Source of the DNA: Condylostoma magnum
Lineage: Eukaryota > Ciliophora > Heterotrichea > Heterotrichida > Condylostomatidae
Length of the DNA: 64,000 bases
Direction: 5' to 3'
NCBI GenBank assembly: GCA_920105805.1
Contig: CAKKTI010000004.1
Coordinates: 62,001 to 126,000, forward strand
Of the stretch, positions 46,066 to 58,774 are shown in pieces (positions within the stretch are counted from its first letter, which is position 1; every line of letters starts with the position of its first letter). Below the pieces are notes generated by a model. That model made no database searches and was not told the origin of the DNA. It saw only the letters and a program-made list of their open reading frames with translations. The translations under genes were made by a program, and so were the position numbers.

Positions 46066-47814
46066 CTAAAGGCAAAGAAGACTTCTGAATCTTTCCACCT
46101 CGGGAAAATTAGATACATCAGTACACCTTTTGTCGATGTTTGTGAAAAATCAGCTATTTTTAAGTACTTACTTCAAGCTAACTCTTTATTATTAACCTCT
46201 TTACAGTAATTACCGCACTATTTATTAAGCTTAAGGGTCATATAGGTTCCATTTTTCACTAGATAGGTCAACTTCCTAGCATAAAATCTTTATTGCAATT
46301 TCTTTATCATTTGCCCCATAGAAGGGCATTCTTCCTACTAAAATTATATAAGCAATTACCCCCAAACCCCAGCAATCCACCTTTTTGGTATATTTTTACT
46401 TAGAAATTACCTCAGGGGCAGCATATTTCAAAGTGCCTACAGCTTCTTACTGACAAATTCCAGGTCCTAGAATACAAGATAGCCCATAATCGATTAAGAC
46501 AGGCCTTGGAAGCCCCTCTTCTTAAAAATCAATTAAAATGTTCTCTAGCTTTAAATCCCGGTGCACTATGCCTAATGAGTGTAGATGTTTCAGGCCAGAT
46601 GCTAATTAATATATGAGATGACTGGACAGAGACTCTGAGATTTGAAATTAGTTTGATTTCAAAAATTCAAACAGGGTCCCTCCACGTATGTACTCAGTAA
46701 CTATGTATACAAACTCAAAATCTTCAAAGTAATCGATGAGTTATAAAAGATTCCTATGCTTAGCTATCTTTAAAATCTATATTTCTCGCCACAGTCGTAG
46801 TTCTTATCTTTAGTCCAACGGCTGCTTGTTAGCAATCTTCACTGCCACTATAGCTCCAGTGACATTTTATGTAGCCAACTGCACTATACCATATGCACCT
46901 TAGCCTATTTACTCCTTAAGGCTATAATAATCACTGAATTATCTAAAATTAGTCTCTTTTATAATAGCCTCTTCTAACAAATCCCTTTGTTCCATCGATT
47001 TTGACCTAAAATCATACTATACTCTTATACTTCTTAGTGAAAATTCAACATCACCTTGCTTGAAGAAGTACAAATCCTATAAAAGCAAAATAAACTCAGG
47101 GTTTTCCATATCCTCAGTTAAACTTAAGTATAGGCACTTGCATTTCACCTGAGCAAACAATTCTTTATCCTGGTAATCCAATCTGATTATTTACGAAGGC
47201 TCTCTTGGAGAATGAATGCAACGTTCTGGCAGCAAAGCCTCATCTATCATATAAGGCATTGCGTTGAATAAGCATTTAGCTATGGTAAGCAACGGCCCTG
47301 ACTCAATTTCTTACAAAAATTCCTCAAATGTCAGACTTTTACGCTGATTGAACACTTAAGATACATAGCATGAATAGTCCTCAATGTATTCTATAGCTTC
47401 AGAACACTTTGGACATTGCTTGGGGAGGTGTTTCACAATTAAAATCAGATCTTTTTAGGTAATTGCTCCCTTTTTACTGAAGTCAATTATTTTAAACAGC
47501 AGCTTTGCTATTTCAACTATTCCGCCAGTGTATAAAGCAAGAATTGCACTTGTGAATTCTTCTAGAGTTACTATTCCATCGCTGTCTCGGTCTAACACAT
47601 TAAAAAATTATTTACCTAATAGGCCAGGTAATTCAGTAAATTTGAGAAAACTTTCTTTGTTTATGCCTGGAGGTTAAACTTAGCAGCGTTAAGATAAGTT
47701 CTGATTTAAACTTACAATAAATATTTTCTCTAGCTGTACTCTAGCTTGTATGTATTTTAGGGACTTTGTTGTGGTTTATTGACTTAGAAGTGTCTAAAAT
47801 CCTGATCTGCACAT
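46066..47814 (-). CDS. Calcium-regulated protein kinase with N-terminal EF hands
   Basis: About 582 residues. One canonical EF-hand loop [12 protein letters not shown] (75-86) and a degenerate second one ([14 protein letters not shown]) come first; the kinase domain follows (about 290-560): [36 protein letters not shown] (Asp420), LIDYGLS (DYG instead of DFG), [12 protein letters not shown] and VSLKQVLKNSWFF. Classical CDPKs have EF hands after the kinase, so this order is reversed, as in some apicomplexan CDPKs. MCRSGF at the N-terminus has a Cys that could be palmitoylated. A 15-nt GTAAGT...CAG string near codon 33 could be a silent in-frame intron. The stop is TAG 46068-46066. Confidence 0.85.
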
Positions 47815-48991
47815 TTTTTATTATTATTTTTTATTTTGTTTATCGTTTATTTAAGAGTTTAGTTATATAGGCGCTGATTTTCCTAATGAATTGAATCTGA
47901 TTAGAATGTGCAAGAAATTTAACGCCTATAGGCAAGAAATGAACTTATAATTAGCATTTATTGGTAAGATCATTAGTTAAAATTAGATTTCGGTTTAATT
48001 CTTTTACATATTATTGGATATAGAGATGTAATTTATCGAAATACCTCTAAATTTAGGAAATACATTATATATAAAAGAATATTAAAGAAATTAATTGTGT
48101 AAATATTTACAGCTTTATGAAGGTGAAAAGTTTATTGTTTTCATGCAGAATGATCCTAAAGAAATTTTGTTTAAATCTTTGATTACACACGTTATAAAAA
48201 ATGAATAGAATAAAATAAAGAGGGAGCATTGAAATCTATTCTTTTCACTCTGGTAAAGCTATAATTTACTAAAATTATTTTCTGTTAGTGTTCGCATTGC
48301 CTAATGATTTACTACTGAAGTGCATATATTGTTGATTGAGTCATATCATGTCTTTTATTATCATTTTAATTTTTTATATCCATATTTCATAATAACAAAG
48401 TTTGAATAAATTAAACAAATTATTTCCGAGGCAAATAATGATTTTATATTTTTAAATATCACTAAATGTTTCTTATGTACTATTTCTCAAGAGAAGGATT
48501 TAAATTAAGTCTTCATAGATTCAAAAAGTAAAATATGCAATAACTTTTAGCATGCTTTAAACTTTCGTTTATACAAAGATAAATAGAATAGAGATGCTAT
48601 TATATTGCAAGATTGGAATAAATGGATTAGATACTTTATAGTATACATTGTTGATAAAGTGGATAAAATATCGAATATTATCCCTAAAGGATCATTTATA
48701 TACCCATGTATAAAATTTAAAAGCATAAATTATGTTTCATTAAGGGTAAATTCTATATCATAAGCTTTATTTTTGTAATGTTATGATAAACTAATTAATA
48801 TACAAGCTTTATTAAAATATAATTCAAAGGATCAAAACTAAATTACATTCCCAAATAAACGAATCTTATAGCAATCTTCTATATAGATTAAAGTAACCCT
48901 AGCTTAATTTATAAATGCAACAAATATAATGATGCCTCGCATATTTATATTAAAATATACTCAAACAACAAATTATTTAAAAATTAACTAA
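47815..48991. other. Long AT-rich stretch, no firmly supported gene
   Basis: About 1.2 kb upstream of the EF-hand kinase. A plus-strand frame from ATG 48026 to TAA 48989 reads MQFIEIPLNLGNTLYIKEYQ and continues for about 321 codons with two TGA. Its first 60 codons look somewhat protein-like, but overall Gly/Ala/Val/Asp/Glu content is low and no motif is recognised. If real, its stop would abut the stop of the converging RBR gene with no spacer. I leave it uncalled. Confidence 0.3.
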
Positions 48992-50452
48992 TCAATCCTC
49001 CTCTTTCTTGCATCTTTCCCCATAAGGCTTTCCATAAAAATGACTATAATGCTACTTTTTAGTTAATTATCTTCCACACAAATAGCAAAAGTAAGTTTCT
49101 TTATTACATTTAACTGAAATACATGTCATAAATTTACATCCCCTAGCTAATAGACAAGGTACCCCACAAGAAGGGCATCTTTTATATCCTTGTTCTTCTA
49201 AATACTTACCAAACTCTTTGTCTTCATTTGCATCTTCAATTCTTTTCGAGTATTCTTCACAAGTAAAATCCTCATGAGCTTCTTTTCTACAATTTTTACA
49301 GAATCTCAACTTACAATCATCCGATTAGCACTGAACAAAGTTAATATTCTCATCTACAGAGCATCCATAATTGCAATCTGTACCCGGACAGTACACCATT
49401 CCTTCAATTTACAAATTCCCAAGAATAAACCTTTCAAATTTTTCTAAAAGTTCAGTTTTTCCCATTAGCTCTAGAATAGATAATACAAATTCTCCACCAA
49501 AAGGCTTATTACATCCTGCTTTGGGGCAAAGAAGATTGCTCTCTGTTACTTTGTTTTCCTTTATATTAGTTTCTAGAACCATGAAAAAGCATTCTTTGTT
49601 GAAAGCATGCTCACAATTCCACATACTAATGCAATCTTCTAACTCGTAGTCCACCATGCATAGTTCGCAGTATACGGTATTCATTTTGATACTTGACAAT
49701 CCATCAAAAGCCTTCTCAATTATGTCCTCGTCAATTATAACTTAGCATGTTTAGCATGTTATAGAATATCTATTCTCTCATATATGCTTTAAGTCCACTT
49801 AAGTTCTTTAAATTGAAAACTATTTAATACAATCTTTTGAACATGAGAAGTGGTCACAGTTTAATTTGATAGATTACTCTAGTGATTACTCCTATTAACA
49901 GTAAAAGCACTTTGTTTTACTTGAAAGATAGATTAATTTGTAATGCTTGGCTAGTTCAAATATGATTCAATTCAATAACCCCTCTTGTTAATTAGTATTA
50001 TTTTCTTACATTAGTTGCTAGATTTACTACATCATTTTCTCCGGACTAGGTATTTCCTCAAAAACTAAACGAGGAGGCTAGGAATAATTCGATGTTATGT
50101 AAACTGACTAGCTTACACCACCTCTTTAATTTGGTTTTAAATGGCTAATAAGCTATTCAATTATGTTATTACTTGGGTTTGATTATTATGGGCTATCGTT
50201 TCTAAGGAATTAGATAGGGTTGAATTGAGCTGAATTCGGCTGTTGAGCACCAGAGTTGTTTACTTACTAGATATTCTAGGGGATATTTGGAGAAGGTTGA
50301 TTTATAGGATTTGATTATGGATTTTGAACCCCTTGATTAGCATTTTAGTTGTTAACATTTGGAGCTCTTCTTAAGAATTCAGGATTGGGTCTAAGATTCT
50401 AATTTGAAGGACTTATGTATTGGCTTTGATACAAACTAGTCTAGCTTTACAT
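48992..50452 (-). CDS. RBR-type E3 ubiquitin ligase (RING1-IBR-RING2)
   Basis: About 486 residues. The first 150 residues are a Gln/Asn/Pro-rich disordered region. A first Cys-rich block follows (CFYCQQEQSLEQS, CDHFSCSKDC), then a RING1-IBR unit (VYCELCMVDYELEDC, WNCEHAFNKECF, LLCPKAGCNKPF, MVYCPGTDCNYGCSV, FCKNCRKEAHEDFTC) and RING2 (RCPSCGVPCLLARGCKFMTC, with the candidate catalytic Cys last). The usual GCNHMTC His is Phe here. RBR ligases form a thioester with ubiquitin before transfer. The stop is TGA 48994-48992. It diverges from the RAD51 paralog (134 bp). Confidence 0.88.
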
Positions 50453-50586
50453 CTTTTTATAGATTAATTTAGATATATGATGTATTTTAAGTTAAAATTT
50501 GCTAATTAAATTGCCTTTAAATCTTATTTAGCTACTATAGGGATCTTAATAGTGGAAATAACATTGTATATATTGCAAAAAATTAA

Positions 50587-51474
50587 ATGTATGGGGAATT
50601 GCTAGGATTAAGATGCTCCACGACAATAAAAGACAGACTATTATGATAATCAATGTTTACAATTAGCTAAATCCTAGAAAATGATGCTCAGTAATTATCA
50701 GGCTTACTATAAATAAAATAAAGCGAGGCTCAAAAAATTCTATAGTAATGTTGTTAACTGCAATAAAGTACAGTTGAGTGCTAGCCAATTATGATATCAA
50801 CATTAAATGAACAATATGATTAAATACTAGAAGGAGGAATTAGTACAGGAGCAATGTATGAAGTAAATGGATTAGAAGGTAAAACTTAATTTTACTATAA
50901 TGTAGCAATTTCTGCTCTTTAAAATCCTTATTGGGGTGTTTTATTCCTTGATTCATAGTTTGACTTTATAAAAGAAGAATTTGAAAGGCTTTGTAATGAA
51001 AATTTTGTAAATGACTATAATTAAAGATTTTATTATTGCCCTATTTTAACAATGAACAATATAAAGCAGATTAAGTAAGAAATTGAATAGATAGTGCTAG
51101 AAAACTAGATCAAATTGATTATTTTTGATAATCTTAACTTTCCTTTTCAAACACAAATCTTAGAGAAGTTTAATTCTAATAGCAAATTAATGGAGCTAGG
51201 AATGTTATTTTAAAGATTATGCTCTTAGTATAATTTGGCATGTTTACTCATTAGTAGTATGGGACTTAATAAAAATAAAGCTGTTCCCCAATTTTCTTCA
51301 GTATGAAAATCTATTTTAACCTATAGATTAATTTTAACACAAGATTCATTAGTTAAACAAGGTCATTGGGATAATATGTAATTAATTTTGTTTTAGACAT
51401 TACGACTTATAAAATACAACAATTCTTTCAATTTACAAACTTATATTAATTTATTATTATGCAATAAGAAATAA
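50587..51474 (+). CDS. RAD51 paralog (RecA-fold recombination ATPase)
   Basis: About 295 residues. A short N-terminal helix-hairpin-like region (ISQILENDAQQLSGLLQIKQ) precedes the RecA core: GGISTGAMYEVNGLEGKTQF with Walker A GLEGKT (Lys99), GVLFLDSQFDF, Walker B-like LIIFDNL and the CLLISSMGL strand. The size and diverged Walker B suggest a RAD51C/D, XRCC2/3-type paralog rather than RAD51 itself. Such proteins assist RAD51 filament formation in homologous recombination. The stop is TAA 51472-51474 after CNKK. Confidence 0.75.
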
Positions 51475-51551
51475 ATGACTTTAAACCTCTTGTAACATAC
51501 TAAACAAATTGTAAAAAAAGTTATATTACATCTATTAATGAATTTATCTCA

Positions 51552-52892
51552 TCATCTTGCTGCATCATTTAGCATCGTGGTTTCAGGAGGTAGCGAAAAA
51601 CTTAAGTCATACATGTTCGATATTGATTCATTTCCTATAGCAAATCCAATAGGATAATCATTACTTTAGTTTTAGAATAATCCCACTGGTATTCCCACAG
51701 TAATTCTATTATAACTCTTTTAATCGAATTGTACATCAGTTATTTAAAACTGACTGCTCAAAACTAAGTCTGACACTTCCTGTAGTCTGGTTTATGATAT
51801 TGGAAGTATTTCTCTCTCTCCAAAAATTGTTAAAACCCTATATTGCATGTTCTGACATTTTTTAATAAAGTAAGCTAAAATACACCCTGATAATGTGATA
51901 AAAAATGCTATAGATAGTAAAAGTCATTTTGAATCTATAAGTTAATCATCGTCATCATTAGAATCATTTTAAATGTATTTATAATCTTTTGCATAGATAT
52001 TTACTATAGAAGTAACACAATCGTCTATGTCTATGAGTAAGTGTCTATATAGATATAAATATTGTCATTTTAAAAATTGTTCTATTTCTTATGTAGATTT
52101 TAATTAATAGCACTTAATAGAAAATCGCAGAGAAGTGTGACACTACTAATTTACTTTTACTATTGATTATAAAGCATATTTAAGTTGCAAAAATTCATCA
52201 TCTCCAGGTTAAGCTTAGCAATATCCAGCCTTATACTTTCCATAACCACAATAGCAGTGCCCTAAATTATCCTGCTATAACTCCTCAATAACAACTTTAC
52301 AATCTTATTTATTCTTACATTAAAAATTAGGCTTTTCTTTATTTCTTGGTGCATATTAGCAATTTTAGTCCTGAATATACCCAGATTCGCATGCATATTA
52401 ATCTGACCCAACCTCTTCCCCTACTTTTACAGAAAAATGTTCAATGCATTGACCATTATTACACATAAGAGAATTTTAACAATGGGATGAGTTTTCACAC
52501 TACTGTAATCATGTCTTTTGCTGAACACAAATAAAACCAATGCATGCTAGTCCAATATCACATTGTTCGTTCCTTTAACATTGTAAATCCTAACCAATTC
52601 CTCGGCAAATCCCATCAATGCATTAGTTAGATTTACATTCTCGGTCCTCATCACATAATTCACTAGGTCATTTGTCTGTTTATTACTAAATAGAAACACA
52701 TTACTGAGGAGTTGTTGTGTAATTATTAAGCTGTAATTCTATTTAATTATTTGAATCGCATATCTAATCATTCTAGCACTCTTGAATATTAACAATATTC
52801 TATTCAAGGTTAAAGCAAGTATCCTGCTATAATGTATTAGTACACTTCACCTCAGGACATGAATAAGATTAAATTACAAATAAGATAATCAT
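51552..52892 (-). CDS. Cysteine-rich type I membrane protein
   Basis: About 446 residues. Signal peptide MIILFVIQSYSC, then a Cys-rich ectodomain with dickkopf-like or disintegrin-like spacing (ECKSNQCIDGICRG, CDIGLACIGFICV, SHCQNSLMCNNGQCIE), a C-rich second half (GHCYCGYGKYKAGYC), and an acidic juxtamembrane stretch. One TM helix follows (WLLLSIAFFITLSGCILAYF) and a cytoplasmic tail of about 110 residues. Probably a surface receptor or coat protein; no ortholog is recognised. It ends in a tandem TGA-TGA (51554-51549). The start is 8 nt after the stop of the upstream STPG gene. Confidence 0.75.
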
Positions 52893-52900
52893 TTAAAATA

Positions 52901-54316
52901 TTAATCAGAAAATAAAATGTTAAAAGATCTTTTACTCCAGTTGTCTGGGTTCTCATAACTGCAATCATTAGATGCAGATTAACCTAAAAACTCTTGGCTT
53001 CTTTTTTGCTTTAAAAACGTTTATTAATGACTACTGCCGCTTTTATTAGTATCATACGACCCCGGGCCTATTGTACTTTTAATAGCATCTTTAAATCTTT
53101 TCTAATTTGACTTAAACTATAAAGTGCTTTTTTGTGGCCTTTAAAAGATTTGCTATATATTATATTATCCCGGTGCCGGATTTTCATTAGTATTAAAGGA
53201 GTGTCTTTCAGTTTTACTCTGAAAACTAGGATTATACCTTTTCGTGGAATATCCAATATCAGTTTAATAGCTTCCAGGTCCCGGTGACTATTGTATCAGT
53301 TTTTGTAGATATTTTCTCTCTGTAGTTCCAAAAACTCCAAATCTTCCAATTTGCTCCTTGTTTTGACTATACTCAACTTGGTATGCTTGAGGTCCAGGAG
53401 AATCTGTGAATTAGTCTTAAAATCGTTTTGAGTTACTATTAAAAATTGGAGCTTAAGAGTTTCCTATAGGAGACCGCAGATCCCCATAGTAGCCTGGGCC
53501 GATATTAGATTTTTGCACTGTTTTAAATCGTGAAGTTTTATTATCTTTGGGGTACTTTGATTATTTCTTTCTTTTAAATGCTGAAGATCATTCAGAATCA
53601 ATATAATATCCCGGGCCAGGTGATCCTTATGAGGACTCATCTGATGATTACTCAGTTTATACTTACTGCTCTCTAGGAAGCACACAGTTTCTAGGAGAAC
53701 TTGTATTAAATGAATTATTTCTCTTTTACTAAGGGTTTACTGGACTTGGAGTATACTCTCCAGGGCCTATTAGACTATTAGATTTTTCCTTTTATTGAAA
53801 TATACGTTTTGTTTAAGATTTCCCCCAGCTTGATGCGTTATGTCCTGGTAAACTAAAACTTTTGCTTTGCTATTATTTTGGCTTAAAAAAGCTTAGATTG
53901 TTTAAATCTTGTATACTTAATTATGATGAGTTATTAGGTATTGAAGGAATAGAAGGATTATGCATTTTATGATATTGTTTCTTCTAAAAGTTTATTTTGT
54001 TTGGTTACTTTCATTGATTTCTCAGATTATAGCTTCCTGGCCCTGGTGTATTACTTTGTTGATTAAAAAATCTTTGTTTTTTGGGTAATGATAACTTTAA
54101 GTTTGTTTTATGCTATATTTTAGGCTTTACTTATTGTATGGGAGGGACTTCTTGCTATCTTATTACTATTTTCTAAATTGGCTTAGTAAATTAAGGAATC
54201 TATTTTCTAGGGTTAACTTATCTGTAGTTTATATCGTAATCACCGGGTCCTGGATTTCCATTTTCCAGTTTAGATTGGAATATGGTTGTTCTATTAGATC
54301 TATTAACAAACGCCAT
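52901..54316 (-). CDS. Sperm-tail PG-rich repeat (STPG/SHIPPO) protein, copy 2
   Basis: About 471 residues with repeats NPGPGDYDINYR, TPGPGSYNLRNQ, IGPGEYTPSP, SPGPGYYIDSE, IGPGYYGDL, SPGPQAYQVEY, SPGPGSYQTDIG, NPAPGQYNI and IGPGSYDTN. As in copy 1, each repeat is a likely microtubule-contacting segment of an axonemal or cortical protein. It is more Ser/Gln-rich than copy 1, and the two are not close duplicates. Likely stop TAA 52903-52901, 8 nt before the next start codon. Confidence 0.88.
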
Positions 54317-54470
54317 TTAGATTAAGTTATTTGCTCAAATGCTTTAAAGATTTTATTAGAATTTACGAAAATTGTAGAATAGTACAGTTTATTGTGCGCT
54401 ACTAGAGTTATTATGCAGTGTTTATAAACTATTACATTTGTACATATAATTATATCAAAAATGTATTATG

Positions 54471-57400
54471 CTAGAAAAGTTCTTCTACTGTTACCATTCC
54501 ATTGTCCAAAACTATTGATAACAACGTTTCCCATCGTATTGCTGTTTAATTATCTTTAATTTGAATACTGTGAACTTTAAAAGTTGTTGTAAGCTCTCTT
54601 AAATTCATTTTACAGTGTGGAAGAGGTTAAACTATACCTAAAAATTCTGATTTTAATAATAAGGAAAACATTTAGTATCTTTTCCCTAGCTTATCCTAAA
54701 GATACTCGCTTAATTGTGTTTTTAATTACTTATAATAGTTTAACAGAATTTCAATTGATAAATCTGTATCAACCTTTTCAGTATCATTTTTAATAGATTC
54801 AACTTTTAAAGTTTCTAATGTTGAGATCAATTAATTTCATAAGTCATCATTAAGTTTATTTCTAAAGTACAACTCAGTGCAATTCAAGACCCTCTAATAT
54901 CCTGATACATTTTCTGTTTAAGTATCATCATTATATACATTATTCCCAGTACTACTAAACCATAAAAACTCAATGCAATTTAAATAAAAGTTAAAATCCT
55001 CTGTAGAGTAAATTTGACCTTATAATCCTATAAACTTCGAGAATAATAAAACACGGTGGTACTTTTCTTAGTACATTTACACTCCTTTTATAACTCTAGC
55101 TAGATTTTAATCGATTACTTATTTTAATCCATATCTTTAGCTTATCAGGCTTTACAACACTTCAAATGCTGAGTTCTTATAATAGGTTGGATTTTCCATG
55201 CATTTAATAATTTTTTCAACATAACATTTATTTATAAGCTTCATTAGTGGTTTTATGTACATAAAATTATTCCTTGGTTTATATCCTTCACCTATATACT
55301 ATTAAATTGACTAACTTTACTATAAATTAATTTCAATAGAGATCTTATGAATATGCTTCAATAGTTTAGGATCAGGGTGGTTATCTTAGTCAAAAATGTC
55401 CTAAATATCTAAGTCAATTAATCTTTGTACATATGGCCCGATCATTACTTCCTGTATTCTTTCCGTCTAAACTTCTTTTTACCTTGTTTAAGGATTAGTT
55501 ATTTAAAATATATCTTCAATTGATTTTTTCAGTTAAATTGCTCTTGCTTATACTAAATTCTTTTGTATTGGTGATGAAATATCATCATTTCAGTTTTGAG
55601 AGATAATCTATGTAAAGCTTTTAGCTTATTTTTTAAGATCTCCTGGAATAAAATCATCTGTTTCCAAGTATTCCTGAGTTGAAACTTGGAGATTTTAAGA
55701 TGTATCGACTCAGATTGTATCGTAAGCTATGTTATCTGGAATCACCTTATGAAGCTTTGAGAAAATATCAAGTATTTACTTAATATTTGGCAAACAATTA
55801 GATATTCATAAGTCTAGTTCATATACCAAATCTTATGCTTATTATTAGGGCATCTAAAAGCTAGGAAAAGATTTGAACATATGCAGTTAATTTGCCTTTT
55901 ACAATATTTATTCATAATTAACCTTTATAACCTGTATGCTTTCATAAGCATCTTCTTAGCTGATTTTTTCAGGTATGTAATCAATGCTAGTTTCTATTTA
56001 AGCAACTTATAAATTGACAGGAACTTTTTTAACACTTGATTATCTCCGTTTATTTGCATTAAATAGTGGTTTGATTTAATTCTCTATTAGTTTCTTAGTA
56101 TTTTGTTAATTCATAGTTTATCTTCTTACAGGACTCGGAGTTTTTTTAGCTGATTAATTTGTAAATCTAACCGATTTCACCTTGCTGGGACCGATCTGAG
56201 TAGTTGATTCAATATCTATTGCTTAACATTACTACAATAGCATTTAAACTTACTTAACCTCGTTTTAAATTTATTCAGAATTTGTCTCTGTCTATGTAAA
56301 TTTGATTTTTTACTGAATTTAGCATTAAATATTCTTATTATTTCGTTTTTCTAATGCTCTGGCTTTAATAATTGCCTTCAGTCCAACTAATAAAGCTTGT
56401 CTTGATTTTGTAGCATTAGGAACCTAATAAAAAATATTTGTTGAAATTGACAGGTTTTCATAATCTTTAGTGAGAATAGCTCTATCTTATAAATACTACA
56501 AATCATAAGAATGTATAAAGGTCCAATCATTTTCTATATCATCTGTAGTATCAGTTCACTTATTCCTCATGGGCTGTATTTCTAGCAGCTCATCAGAGTA
56601 TTCAGTTATTTATATGTCACTGAATCTGTTCTATCTTTCCATCATTTTAGTACGGTGAAATTGATTTCCTGCATCAAAGTACCCAAACATGACAACAGGT
56701 CTGTTATTTTATAGTCTCCATGATTTTAAGTCGAATAGATCATCATTCATAACTTCGTTTATTTAAGGCTCAGCTTTAGGGAAATCTTCTTCCAGCGTTT
56801 AAGTATTTGCATTGAAATAAGACTAGTATATCTCATTTTTGTACTCATTAGATTTCTTTAACTACTATTTTACAAAAGCATCTGTTTTTGAAATAACTTC
56901 AAGTGTTTTTATCAGTTCTGTGTTCTTTTTGTTTAATTACTCTATTTAGTCTTATTTTCTATACAAATCGGCATTTAACTCCTTAATTTTTGTTTTTTTT
57001 AAGCTATTTTGTTTCAACAATTTGTCTATTACTTCTTCTTTGAGCTTCATTTCATTCTCAAATTTGGCTTTATTCTCACCTAAAATCTGAGATAATTTAA
57101 GCTTTAGTTTTTCTACTAATTACAGTAAATAATCTTCGTGCTCACTATGCAAATCAACCTAAGCAGTTCAAATCTTCTCGAGCAGGGCTCCTCTTTCAAT
57201 ACAATGTACAGAAATTTATCTTGTTAGTTCCTTATAGCATAAGGAATAAATTAACTAAGCTACTCTTACCTTTTAGTCTAAAGACTAAGGCTGCACTGAG
57301 GTAACATATTTGTACAGCATAAAATCTAATCATTCCATTAGCAATTCAACTTCTCTTCTTCCTGAAGGAGCTCTAGTATTATCATTTATTTGATTCAAAG

Positions 57401-58004
57401 CTTTAATTGTATTGGAGCACTAGGGATTGGTATTGCTTTCATTGCTTAATAATTTGTAAAATTTCGGTAAATGAGCTTAGATTAAACCAGTTTGTGTCTT
57501 GAATAAATATCCTCCCTCATTCTTAACATGACGTATTCTTGATTACATATATCTAGTTGCTTTTTTCTTCAAATTTTCACATTAAATCAAAAATTTTTAC
57601 TGATTTAAATCGAATTAATCAGTTTAGTATTACTCCCCTGCCATTTTCTCTACTTGTTCTATATCTAAGGGAAGAAAATAATCATCGAATAGTTTAACCT
57701 CAGATTCTCCTTAAATCATTTTCAATAGAATCTTTGAATCATTTTTCTTGGATCTTCGGCCTATTTTCTCATGTCTGAATGATACATCCCGGGATATTCC
57801 TTTGGGAGATGAGGTTGAATCTCGTAAGAATTTTCGTTGAATTTATGGTAAGTGTTTTTATTATATTAGCTTCGTTAAGGATCTTTGGCTTCTAGATCGA
57901 GAAGCTGATTTACTCCTAAAATTATCCCTGTCCTATCCGTGAGCTGATATTAAACGATCTCTTAGGGTATTTAGTCCAGGTTCTAACTTAATATTTTCAG
58001 ACAT
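54471..58004 (-). CDS. Axonemal dynein light-chain domain protein (AXDND1-like)
   Basis: About 1177 residues. After a basic N-terminus (SRSRSQRSLTKLIQQKHLP) there is a region resembling the inner-arm dynein p28 light-chain domain: LTRQISVHCIERGALLEKIW aligns with IRQVTINCAERGLLLLRVRD of p28, followed by a long coiled coil (LVEKLKLKLSQILGENKAKF). AXDND1-type proteins are large and have this domain near the N-terminal half. The C-terminal 700 residues are helical with patches such as QMFSLLLKSEFLGIVQPLPH. The role is presumably in cilia. The stop is TAG 54473-54471, with further stops a few codons on. Several TGA read as Trp. Confidence 0.7.
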
Positions 58005-58774
58005 TATAAATATCAGAAGTTTATTAACAAAAGAAGGTTGATGTATTGTCTATAGTTGTAGTAGTTTTATTTGTAAGAAGGGGTAATAAATTTTACTTAT
58101 ATTTAAGCTTTTGTTGAGATTTAATGAAAGATTATTCTTTATTATCTGTTTAGGTGCACTTTTTTATTGATTTAATTTGCTTTAAGATTCAATTTATAGG
58201 TGGTATTTTAGGCAGTTTGTCCAATAGACTTAAACTCATCTTATAAAATTGATACATTAATTATATGAAGTTAAAGCTATATAATAGCTACAAATTTACT
58301 GTATTTAATTAACTAAAGAATACTAAAATAACTATTATAATAATTCTCAACGGAGGGTGGGTTAGTCTTATGAAAATGTATCCAAAGAATCTAAAATTAG
58401 ATATTTATTGTATAAATACAGCTAAATTAATTAATGCTCGATGTTCATTATAAATAACGAGTAACATTTAACTTGAATTATTTAAGCATCAAATTCAGTA
58501 GAAGAAATAGGAGTAAGTAAGATGAAGATAAAATAATTTCAAAATTCAGCATCTTTAATATGATTTAGAGTATTGTAGCTTATTATGATATTAATTCAAA
58601 TTTAATCCCTAATACAGGGCTTTTTATAATAAAATATAAGCTATAAGCCTCAGTATATTCATTTAACTGATATCAAAGTGTGATTTAAAATCAATATACA
58701 TCAGAATTCACTTTTCAATACGACATGAATAATTTTAGCTTACTATTTCATTTATTATACTAAAGCAAAATTAA
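58005..58774. other. Long intergenic stretch, no supported gene
   Basis: 770 bp of AT-rich DNA between two minus-strand genes. A short GC-richer patch near 58350 (CTCAACGGAGGGTGGG) stands out but fits no known RNA. No convincing protein frame. Confidence 0.4.

Noticed and set aside
47702-47716. 15-nt GTAAGTTTAAATCAG in the EF-hand kinase as an intron
   Set aside because: It fits known heterotrich introns, but its length is a multiple of three and both readings are equally good, so sequence alone cannot decide.
48026-48991. 321-codon plus-strand frame between the EF-hand kinase and the RBR ligase
   Set aside because: Open frames carry no weight under this code. Composition is close to AT-rich noncoding DNA, no motif is seen, and its stop would abut the RBR stop with zero spacer. 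Only the first 60 codons look slightly protein-like.
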